A stretch of DNA of 64,000 nt from assembly GCF_011742925.1 (NCBI RefSeq), contig NZ_WAEL01000003.1, positions 310,001-374,000 of the forward strand. The letters are read 5' to 3'. This document shows positions 52,305-61,962 of the stretch, one piece after another. The notes under the pieces are model-generated. The model worked only from the letters and a program-made list of their open reading frames with translations, was not told the DNA's origin and ran no database searches. The position numbers and the translations under genes are program-made. Position 1 is the stretch's first letter, and each line of letters starts with the position of its first letter. The stretch is from Fibrivirga algicola (lineage in GTDB: Bacteria; Bacteroidota; Bacteroidia; Cytophagales; Spirosomataceae).

Positions 52305-53066
52305 TTACTGTCTCGCTTTTACAATCGTGACAAAGTCACGTGATTTCAGCGACGCGCCGCCAATTAGGCCGCCGTCTACATCAGGCTGTGCGAAGATTTC
52401 TTCCGCGTTTTGCGCGTTGCAACTCCCACCGTACAAAATGCTGGTCGCCTGCGCTACGTCATTCCCATATTTACTGGCCAGGTGTTGCCGCAGTTCGTAA
52501 TGCATCTCCTGCGCCTGCGCCGATGACGCCGTCAGTCCAGTGCCAATAGCCCAGATCGGTTCGTAAGCGATCACAATGTTTGCCAGTTGCTCGGCCGACA
52601 GGTGGAATAGGCTTTGGGTCAATTGCTCTTTCACGAAACCGATATAGTCACCCGACTCACGCATTTCGAGCGATTCGCCACAGCAGAAAATGGGTACCAG
52701 ACCATTGTCGAGGGCGATGTTTACCTTCTCAGCCAGTTGAGCATTTGTTTCGTTGAAATACTGCCGACGCTCGCTGTGCCCCAAAATCACATACTGAACG
52801 CCTACTGACTTCAGCATGGCCGCTGAAATTTCGCCTGTGTAGGCGCCAGCTGCCTTTTCGTGGCAGTTCTGAGCACCAAGTGCCAGCTTATCGCCTGTCA
52901 GATACGATTTATAGGTAGTCAGGTATAGAGCCGGAGGGCACAGCACGGCTATAACATCGCCAGTTACCTCGGCATTAACCATATTAGTCACCTCCGACAC
53001 CAGGGCAAGGCCCTCGTCAGCGGTTTTATTCATTTTCCAGTTGCCAGCAACAATCTTCTTACGCAT
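52305..53066 (-). CDS. tpiA: Triose-phosphate isomerase
   Basis: 253 residues, usual length. It interconverts glyceraldehyde-3-phosphate and dihydroxyacetone phosphate in glycolysis. Lys in AGNWKMNK (near 11), His in ILGHSERR (near 96) and Glu in AYEPIWAIGTG (near 168) are the catalytic residues, and LYGGSCNAQNA with GLIGGASL forms the phosphate site. The start MRKKIVAGNWKMN is standard. It has its own upstream gap of 249 bases. Confidence 0.98.
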   Translation of the reverse strand: MRKKIVAGNWKMNKTADEGLALVSEVTNMVNAEVTGDVIAVLCPPALYLTTYKSYLTGDKLALGAQNCHEKAAGAYTGEISAAMLKSVGVQYVILGHSERRQYFNETNAQLAEKVNIALDNGLVPIFCCGESLEMRESGDYIGFVKEQLTQSLFHLSAEQLANIVIAYEPIWAIGTGLTASSAQAQEMHYELRQHLASKYGNDVAQATSILYGGSCNAQNAEEIFAQPDVDGGLIGGASLKSRDFVTIVKARQ

Positions 53067-53315
53067 GCGTCTTTGAGAAAAAATGAGTCAATTCGTATAC
53101 AGGCAGTCATCAGGGCTAACAAAATCAAATCCATAAATGGCTTCGTATTAATTTGTTTCCCCCCTTGACCGTCCTCCATCCGGTTAGAAAGCAGGCGAAA
53201 ATACAGGTTTTCGGCTTAATGCTGGAAAGCTTTGTAAATCAGCCGCCTTAGGTTCAACTTTTTATGGGTTTTTGAGGTTTTTATAGTAGTTTTCCAGTAC
53301 GACATTTCCACAATC

Positions 53316-54578
53316 ATGAAAGCGCTGAGCCTACTACTTGGGTTACTATATGGCAGCCTGTCGGCGTTTGCATACGATACTCCGAAAACCCCGGACAAAG
53401 ATCGTTTTGGTTACTTTTTAAAGGGTAACCGCAAGTCGACACGTATACCGTTCGAACTACATTCGAATCTGATTGTCGTCAAACTGAGAATCAACAATTC
53501 GGATACTCTAAACTTCATCCTGGATACGGGCGTCACCAATACGATCGTTACCGATCCCCTGGCCCTGCACCGCCAGCCGCTAAAGCTTACCCGGAAAATG
53601 AAGTTAAGTGGGGTAGGTGAAGGGAACAGCCTGTCGGCCATCATTGCCATTGATAACGACCTATCCATGGGTGCAATGCAAGCTACGCATCAGAACCTGG
53701 TTATTCTGGAAGACGATATCCTCCGCCTCTCTGAATATGTAGGCATACCGATTCACGGCATTTTTGGCTACGACCTGTTCAACAGCTTTGTCGTAAGCAT
53801 TGATTTCCGCAACCGGGAGATTACCCTGACCCAACCTAAACAGTATAAATATAGAGCTCGCTTCGGTGACCGTTACCCTATTGTTATTCAGAATGCGAAG
53901 CCCTATCTGGATGTAACGGCGCTGCTCTCGGGCGAGCGGTCGGTACCCCTTCGCGTGGTACTCGATACGGGGGCTGGGCACGCGCTGATGCTCGATGGAC
54001 AATCCGCAATAACGGCCTTACCACGACCCGAGAAGCTGCTGCGGGCACAATTGGGCCGGGGGCTCAACGGGGTTATCAACGGAAGTTTAGGGCGTATTGA
54101 GGGGCTTCGACTTGGCCGACACGAACTTCAGAACATCATTGCTTCCTTTCCCGACAGTTCGTCATTGGGCATGCGGCTGGTGAATACCATAGACCGACAA
54201 GGAAATGTGGGCTGCGAGCTGCTACGGCGCTTCACGGTAACGTTTAATTACCCGGAGCAGTACATCGTCTTAAAACCTGTACGCCGACTCCTTCATGAGG
54301 AATTTGAGCATGACATGAGCGGCCTCGAGCTTAAAGCAAAAGGTGACCGATACCGGACGTATTATGTCGAGAAAATAATGGAAGATTCGCCCGCCGATCT
54401 GGCAGGGCTTCAGGAGGGCGACGAACTGATGTTCGTCAACGGTGATCTAGCCAGTGGACTGAGCATCAGCGACATCCACAAATCGTTACAACGCGGTGAA
54501 GGCAAGGAGGTTACCCTGGTCGTTCGCCGTAACGGGCTGTTTGTCGTGATCAGCTTTGCCCTGAAACGGATGATCTAA
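53316..54578 (+). CDS. Exported aspartic protease with two DTG motifs and a PDZ domain
   Basis: 420 residues with a signal peptide (residues 1 to about 20). Two retropepsin-like halves follow: FILDTGVTNTIV (DTG at 70-72) and VVLDTGAGHALML (DTG at 217-219). Most retropepsin domains have one DTG and work as dimers; two in one chain recalls pepsin-type pseudo-dimers (family PF13650 members can be tandem). A PDZ domain ends the protein (about 325-415: VEKIMEDSPADLAGLQEGDE). It probably acts in the periplasm or on the surface; substrate unknown. It stands alone between tpiA and rpmB. Confidence 0.87.
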   Translation: MKALSLLLGLLYGSLSAFAYDTPKTPDKDRFGYFLKGNRKSTRIPFELHSNLIVVKLRINNSDTLNFILDTGVTNTIVTDPLALHRQPLKLTRKMKLSGVGEGNSLSAIIAIDNDLSMGAMQATHQNLVILEDDILRLSEYVGIPIHGIFGYDLFNSFVVSIDFRNREITLTQPKQYKYRARFGDRYPIVIQNAKPYLDVTALLSGERSVPLRVVLDTGAGHALMLDGQSAITALPRPEKLLRAQLGRGLNGVINGSLGRIEGLRLGRHELQNIIASFPDSSSLGMRLVNTIDRQGNVGCELLRRFTVTFNYPEQYIVLKPVRRLLHEEFEHDMSGLELKAKGDRYRTYYVEKIMEDSPADLAGLQEGDELMFVNGDLASGLSISDIHKSLQRGEGKEVTLVVRRNGLFVVISFALKRMI

Positions 54579-54582
54579 AAAA

Positions 54583-54609
54583 AGCCTCCTTCCGCTCGGG
54601 AAGGAGGCT
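54583..54609. terminator. Terminator between convergent genes
   Basis: Perfect 11-base arms (54583-54593, 54599-54609) after a run of A, so on the minus strand it ends in a T run and closes rpmB. On the plus strand it follows the protease stop at 54578. Confidence 0.8.
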
Positions 54610-54644
54610 AATACGGACGTTCACGCAGCTTGTGTAACGGTCGA

Positions 54645-54884
54645 CTACACCGACAAAGTGCCTTTTTTATAGGCATCGAGAAGGGTCGCTTCCAGACCTT
54701 TTTTATTGATCGTCTTGATGGCCGACGTCGAAACTTTCAACGTAATCCACTCTCCCGTCGATTCAACGAAGAACCGCTTCTTTTGAAGGTTTGGGAAGAA
54801 TTTACGTTTCGTTCTATTGTTGGCGTGCGATACGTTGTTACCAACCTGCGTCCGCTTTCCTGTAATTTGACAAACTCTGGCCAT
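54645..54884 (-). CDS. rpmB: Ribosomal protein bL28
   Basis: 79 residues, normal size. [20 protein letters not shown] and [18 protein letters not shown] are the bL28 signature, followed by the basic tail. It is part of the large ribosomal subunit. In many Bacteroidota rpmG follows; here a terminator comes next, so the gene is a single-gene unit. A -33/-7 promoter lies just upstream in the gap after the DUF5522 gene. Confidence 0.98.
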   Translation of the reverse strand: MARVCQITGKRTQVGNNVSHANNRTKRKFFPNLQKKRFFVESTGEWITLKVSTSAIKTINKKGLEATLLDAYKKGTLSV

Positions 54885-54912
54885 GACTGTACTCGTTTTC
54901 CGTATGAGGGTG

Positions 54913-54944
54913 CAAAATTGGCGAAATCCCTGTGAATGTGCAAA
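54913..54944 (-). promoter_or_regulatory. Promoter of rpmB
   Basis: On the minus strand, TTTG (54944-54941) and CAATTTTG (54920-54913) with 20 bases between them match -33 TTTG / -7 TAnnTTTG, with C for T at the first -7 base. The 5' leader would be about 22 bases. Confidence 0.45.
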
Positions 54945-55115
54945 TTATTTTTCTTTTCTGTACCCGTATGGGCAATGGCGGCAGCCGCTTTTACAACAAT
55001 AGCCCCGCTTCAGGTGGTAATTGGCGGTGAAAACAACAAAGCCCTCCCTGGTCATGTAGTAATCCTCATCGGCTAAGCCCGGGATCTTGCGTTTCTTTGG
55101 TCGATCTTCGGTCAT
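54945..55115 (-). CDS. Small Cys-rich DUF5522 protein
   Basis: 56 residues starting MTEDRPKKRKIPG (ATG at 55115; the open frame to 55307 has no support). The core YYMTREGFVVFTANYHLKRG and CCKSGCRHCPYGYRKEK are typical of DUF5522. The four cysteines and one histidine in CCxSGCxHCP could bind zinc or an iron-sulfur cluster. No known function. It ends next to the rpmB promoter and is divergent from rocD. Confidence 0.85.
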   Translation of the reverse strand: MTEDRPKKRKIPGLADEDYYMTREGFVVFTANYHLKRGYCCKSGCRHCPYGYRKEK

Positions 55116-55229
55116 AGTACTTAGGTACGTTATATTTACGGTAGATTCCACAGAGCAACAGCCTGTTGACTCGAATGGTTTTGACGTATAGGGTGGCACC
55201 GAGCTTAAAAACCGATTAAAAATTCTGAA

Positions 55230-56477
55230 ATGACAACATCTACCCCCACCTCCCCCGCTGAACAGGCTATTTATCTCGAAGATCAATTCGGTGCTCACAA
55301 TTACCATCCTATACCAGTGGTGTTGTCGCGTGGTGAAGGCGTATTTCTGTGGGATCTGGACAACAAACGGTATTATGATTTCCTGTCAGCCTACAGCGCC
55401 GTTAGTCAGGGGCATTGCCACCCGCACATTATCAACGCCCTCACCCAACAGGCGCAGCGGCTGACCCTCACATCGCGAGCCTTTCACAACGACCAGTTGG
55501 GTCGGTGCGAAAAATACCTCTGCGAGTACTTCGGTTTCGACAAAGTGCTGATGATGAACTCAGGCGTTGAAGCCGGCGAAACAGCCCTTAAGCTGACCCG
55601 CAAATGGGCCTACAAGGTGAAGGGCATTCCGCAGGATCAGGCCAAAACCGTGTTTGCAGAGGGTAATTTCTGGGGCCGTACACTTGCCGCTATCTCATCG
55701 TCGACCGACCCCAGCAGTACCAACGATTATGGTCCGCTGCTGCCCGGGTACGTACTTGTGCCGTATAATGATCTGGCCGCGCTCGAAGCGACCTTCGCAG
55801 CCGACCCCCACATTGCCGGGTTTATGGTTGAACCCATTCAGGGAGAAGCCGGTGTGCTGGTGCCTGATGACGGGTATCTGCGTGGGGTACGTGCCCTGTG
55901 CACAAAATACAATGTGCTGTTTATTGCCGATGAGGTGCAGACAGGCATTGGCCGTACGGGACGCCGGATAGCCTGCGACCACGAAGAGGTCTTACCCGAC
56001 ATACTGGTGTTGGGCAAGGCGCTGTCGGGTGGTGTGATGCCGGTGTCGGCGGTGCTGGCTTCCAATGAAATTATGCTGACGATCCGGCCCGGCGAACATG
56101 GTAGCACCTTTGGTGGTAATCCGCTGGGTTGCGCGGTGGCCATGGCGGCGTTGGATGTGGTACAGAACGAGAAGTTGTCGGAGAACGCAGCAGCGATGGG
56201 GCAGATTTTTCGCCACCGAATGAATGCGCTCCGGGCCGAAACAGACTTAGTTCAGTTGGTACGCGGCAAAGGACTGCTAAATGCTATCGTGATTCAGGAA
56301 CGCCCCGAATTTAGCGAAGAAACTGCTTGGGAACTGTGCCTGCGCCTGCGCGATAACGGCCTGCTATGCAAGCCTACGCATGGCGATAAAATCCGCTTTG
56401 CCCCTCCCCTCGTGATCACTGAAGCCCAAATGAACGAAGCCTGCGACATTATCGAGAAGACGATAAAGGAGTTTTAA
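55230..56477 (+). CDS. rocD: Ornithine aminotransferase
   Basis: 415 residues, class III PLP aminotransferase. It converts ornithine and 2-oxoglutarate to glutamate semialdehyde and glutamate, in arginine/proline metabolism. Seen are the N-terminal [21 protein letters not shown] and [18 protein letters not shown] of ornithine aminotransferases, [15 protein letters not shown], the PLP-phosphate and Asp region [14 protein letters not shown], and the Schiff-base Lys in [16 protein letters not shown]. The [12 protein letters not shown] segment distinguishes it from acetylornithine aminotransferases. Monocistronic, ended by a 26-base perfect hairpin. Confidence 0.94.
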   Translation: MTTSTPTSPAEQAIYLEDQFGAHNYHPIPVVLSRGEGVFLWDLDNKRYYDFLSAYSAVSQGHCHPHIINALTQQAQRLTLTSRAFHNDQLGRCEKYLCEYFGFDKVLMMNSGVEAGETALKLTRKWAYKVKGIPQDQAKTVFAEGNFWGRTLAAISSSTDPSSTNDYGPLLPGYVLVPYNDLAALEATFAADPHIAGFMVEPIQGEAGVLVPDDGYLRGVRALCTKYNVLFIADEVQTGIGRTGRRIACDHEEVLPDILVLGKALSGGVMPVSAVLASNEIMLTIRPGEHGSTFGGNPLGCAVAMAALDVVQNEKLSENAAAMGQIFRHRMNALRAETDLVQLVRGKGLLNAIVIQERPEFSEETAWELCLRLRDNGLLCKPTHGDKIRFAPPLVITEAQMNEACDIIEKTIKEF

Positions 56478-56493
56478 GTCTAAGGAGAAAGGC

Positions 56494-56556
56494 AAGAAAT
56501 AAGAGAGGCGTTGCTGATGCATCGAATGACCATCAGCAACGCCTCTCTTATTTCTT
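56494..56556. terminator. Long perfect hairpin between convergent genes
   Basis: Perfect 26-base arms (56494-56519, 56531-56556) with an 11-base loop, between the stops of rocD and the M48-MORN gene. The outer part is AT-rich (AAGAAATAAG), so it can work as a terminator in both directions. Confidence 0.85.
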
Positions 56557-56568
56557 AGCTCACACAGC

Positions 56569-57576
56569 TTACCTCAACACGTCGTTTACGTAGTTTCCTT
56601 CTTCCTCCACATCACCATCGGCGTTGAACAACGTACCTGGGCCAGTACGTTTTCCATTTCGGAACGTACCTACAAACTTATCGCCGTCAGCAAAGTAATA
56701 AGTGCCTTTACCATGTGGCTGGTCGTAGGCAAACTGACCCGTATAGCGATCGCCGTTGGGGTAATAATAGGTTCCGTCACCCGTGCGAAGGTTCATCAGA
56801 ACGCCACCCTGGTACTTCACCCGCCCATTCGGGTACACCTGCGTCACGGTAACGGGCACTACTCCGTCCGGAGCAGCTGAGACCTGGCTGTTTACCTTCG
56901 CTTCAGCAGATGACCTTGGGGCCGAAGCCACCACGGGCGGAGCCGGACGGCTGGGCGTTACCGACTTTGTTCTGGGGTAAATGCCATCGGCTTCAGTCCA
57001 GCCTTTCCGGATGGCCTCTAGCCGCGAAGCACGAGCTGGGTGCGAGGCCGATGCGGCTACACTACCAAGCGCCCGAATGGCTACCAGCGACTCATCAAGC
57101 GTAGCTCCGAGCTGATGGAGCACAAAGCCAGAAAACCGGTCGGCTTCCAGTTCCTTCTGATGCGAGCTGCCGCCCGAGGCCAGGGTATGTCCCTGTAGAT
57201 GATGCCCAATTTCATGAGCCATGATACTGGTAGCCGACCAATTGGTTTCAGTAGCCTCTTCGAGCTGCTGCATAAACGCTCCATCATAGATAATGAAGCG
57301 TTGCCCGTTCATGACGGTAGCAAAGCAGTTTTGAGTTTCCGGGCACTCAATCACTTTAAAATTCTGCATCAACCCGATAGGCTTCAAAATCTGGTCAATT
57401 ACCCGCCTGGCACGGCTGCTGCTCTGGTCATTATAGGTACAGGGGTTGGCTGGTGCGCGACCACCCGTGTAACTGCAAATAAATGAAGGTGACGACGATG
57501 CGGGCGACTGGGCAAACAGGCTACCCGTCAGTAAAGCGCCAACGAGCGCCGTAGTGATTGTTCTTGAGTTGTTCAT
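56569..57576 (-). CDS. Exported M48-type metalloprotease with C-terminal MORN repeats
   Basis: 335 residues with a signal peptide (residues 1 to about 22). The catalytic part has HEIGHH at 121-126 and ELEADRFSG with the third zinc ligand, as in M48/M48-like peptidases. After a Ser/Pro/Val linker, residues about 240-330 carry about four MORN-type repeats (YPNGRVKYQGG, YYYPNGDRYTGQF, YYFADGDKFVGTF, LFNADGDVEEEGNY). MORN repeats bind lipids or proteins, so the tail may target the enzyme to a surface. Cysteine pairs near 34-46 and 78-84 suggest disulfides. Confidence 0.87.
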   Translation of the reverse strand: MNNSRTITTALVGALLTGSLFAQSPASSSPSFICSYTGGRAPANPCTYNDQSSSRARRVIDQILKPIGLMQNFKVIECPETQNCFATVMNGQRFIIYDGAFMQQLEEATETNWSATSIMAHEIGHHLQGHTLASGGSSHQKELEADRFSGFVLHQLGATLDESLVAIRALGSVAASASHPARASRLEAIRKGWTEADGIYPRTKSVTPSRPAPPVVASAPRSSAEAKVNSQVSAAPDGVVPVTVTQVYPNGRVKYQGGVLMNLRTGDGTYYYPNGDRYTGQFAYDQPHGKGTYYFADGDKFVGTFRNGKRTGPGTLFNADGDVEEEGNYVNDVLR

Positions 57577-57716
57577 CAGTGAGCGTATGGGTAAACGTCA
57601 GTATATAAAACGCTAAAGGCTGACCTGACATTATCCCACGGCGAATTGCACACAGATTAATTTCTCCTGACTATTTTGTCCAGACCTCAAACTGATAAGC
57701 CAGGTACGTTAACGCC

Positions 57717-57764
57717 AGAAAGCTGATTTCAGATAAGCTATTGCTTATCCAAAATCAGCTTTCT
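57717..57764. terminator. Hairpin downstream of the beta-helix/PA14 gene
   Basis: 22-base arms (57717-57738, 57743-57764) with two transition differences and a four-base loop, 41 bases from the stop codon of the 57805 gene. Confidence 0.75.
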
Positions 57765-57804
57765 CGTAGCCAGTGCGTATAAACGAGCTAGCTATACAAA
57801 CTGG

Positions 57805-60800
57805 TTAATCAGCCAGCAGCACCTTTTTGGTGATTCGATCGGTGCCCTGAATGAGGCTAAAGATATACATTCCCCGATTGTACTCGAGCACTGGGATGCG
57901 AATTACGTTTTCGCCCTGCACAACGGTTGTACGCTTTTGCATGACCGGATAGGCACCAACGCTGGTGAGTTGCATCGTCACGTCACCGGCCGTCGATGCG
58001 TAGTAACGTACCTGAAGCTCTTCACGAGCAGGCACCGGATAAACTTGTACGGCCATATCGGGCGTGAAGTCACTCGCCGTAGCTGCCATCCGGGCTGATC
58101 CGCTGGTCGGATACAGGTACGACTGAGGAACAACCTGCTGGGTTTGCCCTGGATAGATCCACTGCAGTTTGGCAACCGCCCCAATAATATTATCGAAATA
58201 CTCCATTCGGATGTCGTACCGCTGGCCGGCGACGAGCAAAATAGTTGGCCCGTTATTTGTCTTTACAGCTCGGCCATTCCAATCGTCGACAAGGAGTTTG
58301 CCATTCACCCACAACCGTACGCCGTCATCTGTTGTAGTGCTGAAGGTGTAGCTGCCTGTTACCGGCGCTTTTACCTGCCCTGTCCACCGCACCGAGAAAT
58401 AATCAGTGTTGATCCCTGACGATGGAGAACCAGTTCCCCAGTCGAAATTGATCGTTGCATCTGTACGGGTCAACACAATCGGGGCAGTCATGGTAGTGTT
58501 ATTGAAATAGTCGGCCCGTAATCCAGTACCATCGCCAGCAACCAGCGTACTGATTCGCTGATAAGCAGACGCTGGAATGGTTCGTTTGGTAATGCCCGGC
58601 CCGCTGTAACTCACGGTCAGCGCCTGGCCACCGCCGCCCTGGAAGTACGGAATGCAGATAGCATGTGTACCAGCTTTCAGCCCGATGGTGCCCGACCGTT
58701 CCTGCTCAGCATGTCCACCATCGTTGTTCACCACCTCAGTAGTACCAATCAGCAACTTGCTGCCATCGTCTGAGTAGGTGTAGAAAGTATATACACCATC
58801 GGTAGGCACTGTGATGTAGCCAGCATACCGAATCCCGTAGTTACTGTCCCGCGAACGGACAGCCAGATCAGGCAATGCATTAATGCCAGCTTTAGCCGGA
58901 ATAAGCGCACTGAAGTTGGGTAACGTACCCCAGCTGCCTTCAAAATAGCCGTAATCGAGACCTGCTACCGTGTTAGCTGGGTTTTCAGGGGTGCGTAGTG
59001 ATACAGCTACCGGAGCTGGGGTTACGGTAGCTGTGCGCCGGTAAGCAGTTGCTGGAATAGCCTGCTTACCCAACCCTGGACCACTATAACTCACAGTCAT
59101 TACTTGACCGCCACCGCCCTGGAAGTACGGAATGCTGATGGCGTGCGTACCCGCTTTCAAGCCAATAGTGCCTGACCGTTCCTGCTCCGCATGTCCACCA
59201 TCGTTATCTACGACTACTGTGTTACCAATCAGCAGCTTGCTGCCGTCGTCTGAATAAGTGTAGAAGGTATACACCCCGTCGGCAGGCACTGTCACATACC
59301 CTGTATATAGCATGCCGTAATTAATCTCGCGGGCTCTACCAGCCAGATTCGGTAGCGTGTTGGTGCTCGTCTTCAGGGGTGTCAGCGCACTAAAATTAGG
59401 TAGCATACTCCAGGTACCTTCATAATAGCCATAGTCAAGTCCCTCCTGCGTATTGCTCGGGTTCTCAGGGTCACGCAGTGCGACGATTACAGGGGGAGTT
59501 ACCGGAGCAACTCGTACCAAAGCCGACCCTGGCAGCACTTGCTTAGTAATGTCCGGCCCACTATAACTCACTGTTAGGGCCTGTCCCCCACCACCCTGGT
59601 AATACGGGATGCTAATGGCGTGTGTACCGGCTTTCAATCCAATCGTGCCCCACCGCTCCTGTTCGGCGTGACTGCCATCGTTATCTACAACTACCGTATT
59701 ACCAATCAGTAGTTTGCTGCCATCATCCGAGTTGGTATAAAAAGTATATACGCCGTCGGTAGGTACAGTAATATAACCTGAATACAATAGTCCGTACCCT
59801 TCGTCTTTCAACCGTACTGACAAGTCTGGAACTGCATTGTTACCCGCTTTTATGGGTGTTAGTGCGCTGAAGTTAGGCAGTACATTCCAGCTTCCTTCAT
59901 AATAGCCGAAGTTCAGTCCAGCCACCGCATTCGCCGGGTTTTCGGGCTCACGCAACACAATCGGTGTAGCGTTTTTATCACTAAACAGCACAACTGAGGC
60001 AAAGGCTCCAACCGTCACCTGGTCGGTGCATACTGTATTTCGAGCGTCGCGATACGTACCTGAAAGCGGTACCTGAATAGGGCTTCCCGTTGGGTTACCA
60101 ATAAATTTGATTACGTCATCGGGATTTCCTGAGGTATAGGTAACAGGACTTTTTATCGTATTCATGTCTTTACTGTACCGGCTCCTCCAGCTTTCCAGCG
60201 ACAGGTCGGCCCCAGTTGTACTATTATAGACAGCCCGGATGGTATACGTATCCTCAAATGGGCGTGCGTATACGTTGTTGTCTATCTGCCCAAAGCTCCC
60301 CAGGTCATTTTGCGCCGACTCGTATTTAACGTTGAACTGATAAGCTAATCGACTCACGAATATATTATTCTGAATCAAGTTGTTACGCGGCTGACAGCCA
60401 CCAGCGGTCGTAACTGCTAATTGGCCTTCACCATTGTTGTATGCCGTATTACCGGTTACAGTGATGTTCGATGAACCATGCAGAAAGATACCCAGGCCAC
60501 GGCAATCATATACTGAGTTGTTGGCTACTTCAATATTAGTAGTACAATCGTCGAGGTAAATGCCATTAGCCCCTGAGTAAGCACCGCCTGGCGTGCCTTC
60601 CGGTGCCCCAATCCCATTGTAAACCAGGTTCGACAGGATACGGATGTTGCTCATGGCCTGTTGATTGCCATTCCAGATGTAGAGGCCACTTCCATCACTT
60701 TTGGTCAGGCAAAAGTTACTGATCCTGTTGCGCTGAATAGTAGTGCTACTGGCGAAATTAAGGGCATTGTAGCCAATGCTGTCAAATATATTGTCTTCGA

Positions 60801-61962
60801 TTATCGTGTTCCCTGTGCTTGCCGACGCGAATCCCGAGTAGGTGCCATCGCCACTCCGCCCGCGACCGGGTGATAGTGCAATTCGACGTACGGTGTTGCC
60901 CCGAAACGTGATAGCCTGATACGCAGAGATAGCAACTCCATTGTTGTTGATATCCTCGATCAGGTTGTTTTCGATCGATACCCGACTACCGTTGCCCCGA
61001 ACTAGGATACCGTCTTCACCAGCCTGACTAATAGTGTTGTCTGAAACGATCAGGTTAGAGCCATTCATGATCGACAAGTTGGTTGTCAAGGCCTGCGACA
61101 GCTCCAGATTGCGCAGGGTAACAAACGAAACGTTCGTCATCGAAACGGCTTCATTGTGGACCGTAGCGGCAATAGATTGGTTATTCGGATCACCCTGACT
61201 ATCAAACAATCGGATCGATTTGGTAGACGGGTTATAGTACCACTCTCCCGCCTGGTCGAGCGTAGCCGGGTGCCCCTGAATAAAGTAACCCCATCCATCG
61301 GCTATATCATAAGTGCCGGCACTCGCTAAAGTGAGTGTATTACCATTTTGCCCCGTAATGGCTGATCGGTTCAGTATCCATTGTACCGGACGGAATACGG
61401 CTTCGCCTCCGACCCAGTTGGTGCTTATGGCCTGTTGGCTGGTGAGTTGCGTCTTACCCACATGCGATTGTACAGTAAGGTAGCCCTTGTTCCCTGCGTC
61501 GGGGTTGGGGTACCGACCCAGCGGCAGAGCTGTATTATCGCGGTATAACCCGGTTACTCGGTCGCCACAAGCACTGCAACTGGCCTCCCAGATATTATTC
61601 CCCAGGCTAGTCCAGTTGGTGACTCGCACCGAACCGGTTAGCCGAGGTTTATTACCTGCTCCGTAGCCATCTACAATGATTGGTTTGTCAGATGTACCCG
61701 ACTGTCGGATCAGCAGCGTGCCGTTGAACGTGTCATTACGCCTGAACAGCACCTGGTCACCAGGCTGCAACAGCAGGCTGTTAACCTTCGCAATTGTTTG
61801 AAATGGAGCATCGGCCGATCGACCTGCATTACTGTCGCTACCAGTGTTGGCAACATAGTAAGTAGTTTGCCCTAAAGCAACTGAGAGACTACCGCTTAGC
61901 AGTAGGCACACGGAGGCGTGACGAGCCAGTTTAATGGCCCGTGAGGTCACGAAATTTTTCAA
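57805..61962 (-). CDS. Giant secreted beta-helix, PA14-repeat protein with T9SS tail
   Basis: 1385 residues. A signal peptide (LLSGSLSVALGQ) begins the protein; the start is TTG at 61962, with GTG four codons on as the alternative. Residues 35-120 resemble DUF1565 (YVANTGSDSNAGRSADAPFQ), 270-560 form a right-handed beta-helix with many NN/GN rungs, and 615-661 a small beta module. Then three near-identical PA14-like domains (668-818, 828-977, 988-1135) and a fourth, more divergent one (1146-1285) follow. The end (1303-1385) is a type IX secretion sorting domain (VQVYPVPAREELQV.., GMYIFSLIQG). It is probably a surface glycan-binding or polysaccharide-lyase-like protein; catalytic residues cannot be assigned. 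Confidence 0.88.
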   Translation of the reverse strand: MKNFVTSRAIKLARHASVCLLLSGSLSVALGQTTYYVANTGSDSNAGRSADAPFQTIAKVNSLLLQPGDQVLFRRNDTFNGTLLIRQSGTSDKPIIVDGYGAGNKPRLTGSVRVTNWTSLGNNIWEASCSACGDRVTGLYRDNTALPLGRYPNPDAGNKGYLTVQSHVGKTQLTSQQAISTNWVGGEAVFRPVQWILNRSAITGQNGNTLTLASAGTYDIADGWGYFIQGHPATLDQAGEWYYNPSTKSIRLFDSQGDPNNQSIAATVHNEAVSMTNVSFVTLRNLELSQALTTNLSIMNGSNLIVSDNTISQAGEDGILVRGNGSRVSIENNLIEDINNNGVAISAYQAITFRGNTVRRIALSPGRGRSGDGTYSGFASASTGNTIIEDNIFDSIGYNALNFASSTTIQRNRISNFCLTKSDGSGLYIWNGNQQAMSNIRILSNLVYNGIGAPEGTPGGAYSGANGIYLDDCTTNIEVANNSVYDCRGLGIFLHGSSNITVTGNTAYNNGEGQLAVTTAGGCQPRNNLIQNNIFVSRLAYQFNVKYESAQNDLGSFGQIDNNVYARPFEDTYTIRAVYNSTTGADLSLESWRSRYSKDMNTIKSPVTYTSGNPDDVIKFIGNPTGSPIQVPLSGTYRDARNTVCTDQVTVGAFASVVLFSDKNATPIVLREPENPANAVAGLNFGYYEGSWNVLPNFSALTPIKAGNNAVPDLSVRLKDEGYGLLYSGYITVPTDGVYTFYTNSDDGSKLLIGNTVVVDNDGSHAEQERWGTIGLKAGTHAISIPYYQGGGGQALTVSYSGPDITKQVLPGSALVRVAPVTPPVIVALRDPENPSNTQEGLDYGYYEGTWSMLPNFSALTPLKTSTNTLPNLAGRAREINYGMLYTGYVTVPADGVYTFYTYSDDGSKLLIGNTVVVDNDGGHAEQERSGTIGLKAGTHAISIPYFQGGGGQVMTVSYSGPGLGKQAIPATAYRRTATVTPAPVAVSLRTPENPANTVAGLDYGYFEGSWGTLPNFSALIPAKAGINALPDLAVRSRDSNYGIRYAGYITVPTDGVYTFYTYSDDGSKLLIGTTEVVNNDGGHAEQERSGTIGLKAGTHAICIPYFQGGGGQALTVSYSGPGITKRTIPASAYQRISTLVAGDGTGLRADYFNNTTMTAPIVLTRTDATINFDWGTGSPSSGINTDYFSVRWTGQVKAPVTGSYTFSTTTDDGVRLWVNGKLLVDDWNGRAVKTNNGPTILLVAGQRYDIRMEYFDNIIGAVAKLQWIYPGQTQQVVPQSYLYPTSGSARMAATASDFTPDMAVQVYPVPAREELQVRYYASTAGDVTMQLTSVGAYPVMQKRTTVVQGENVIRIPVLEYNRGMYIFSLIQGTDRITKKVLLAD
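58560..59961 (-). repeat. Three tandem PA14-coding repeats, 480-base period
   Basis: Copies at about 59961-59510, 59481-59034 and 59001-58560. Protein identity is very high in the cores (GVYTFYTYSDDGSKLLIG, HAEQERSGTIGLKAGTHAI) and DNA differs mostly at third positions, so the copies are not brand-new but are kept alike. Confidence 0.85.

Noticed and set aside
55190-55210. TGGCACCGAGCTTAA upstream of rocD as a sigma-54 promoter
   Set aside because: The -12 half does not fit, transcription would start only about a dozen bases before the ATG, and no activator palindrome is near.
22938-56556. Repeated hairpins as a CRISPR array or insertion-sequence ends
   Set aside because: Arms are inverted, differ from gap to gap, are not regularly spaced, and no transposase or cas gene is present.
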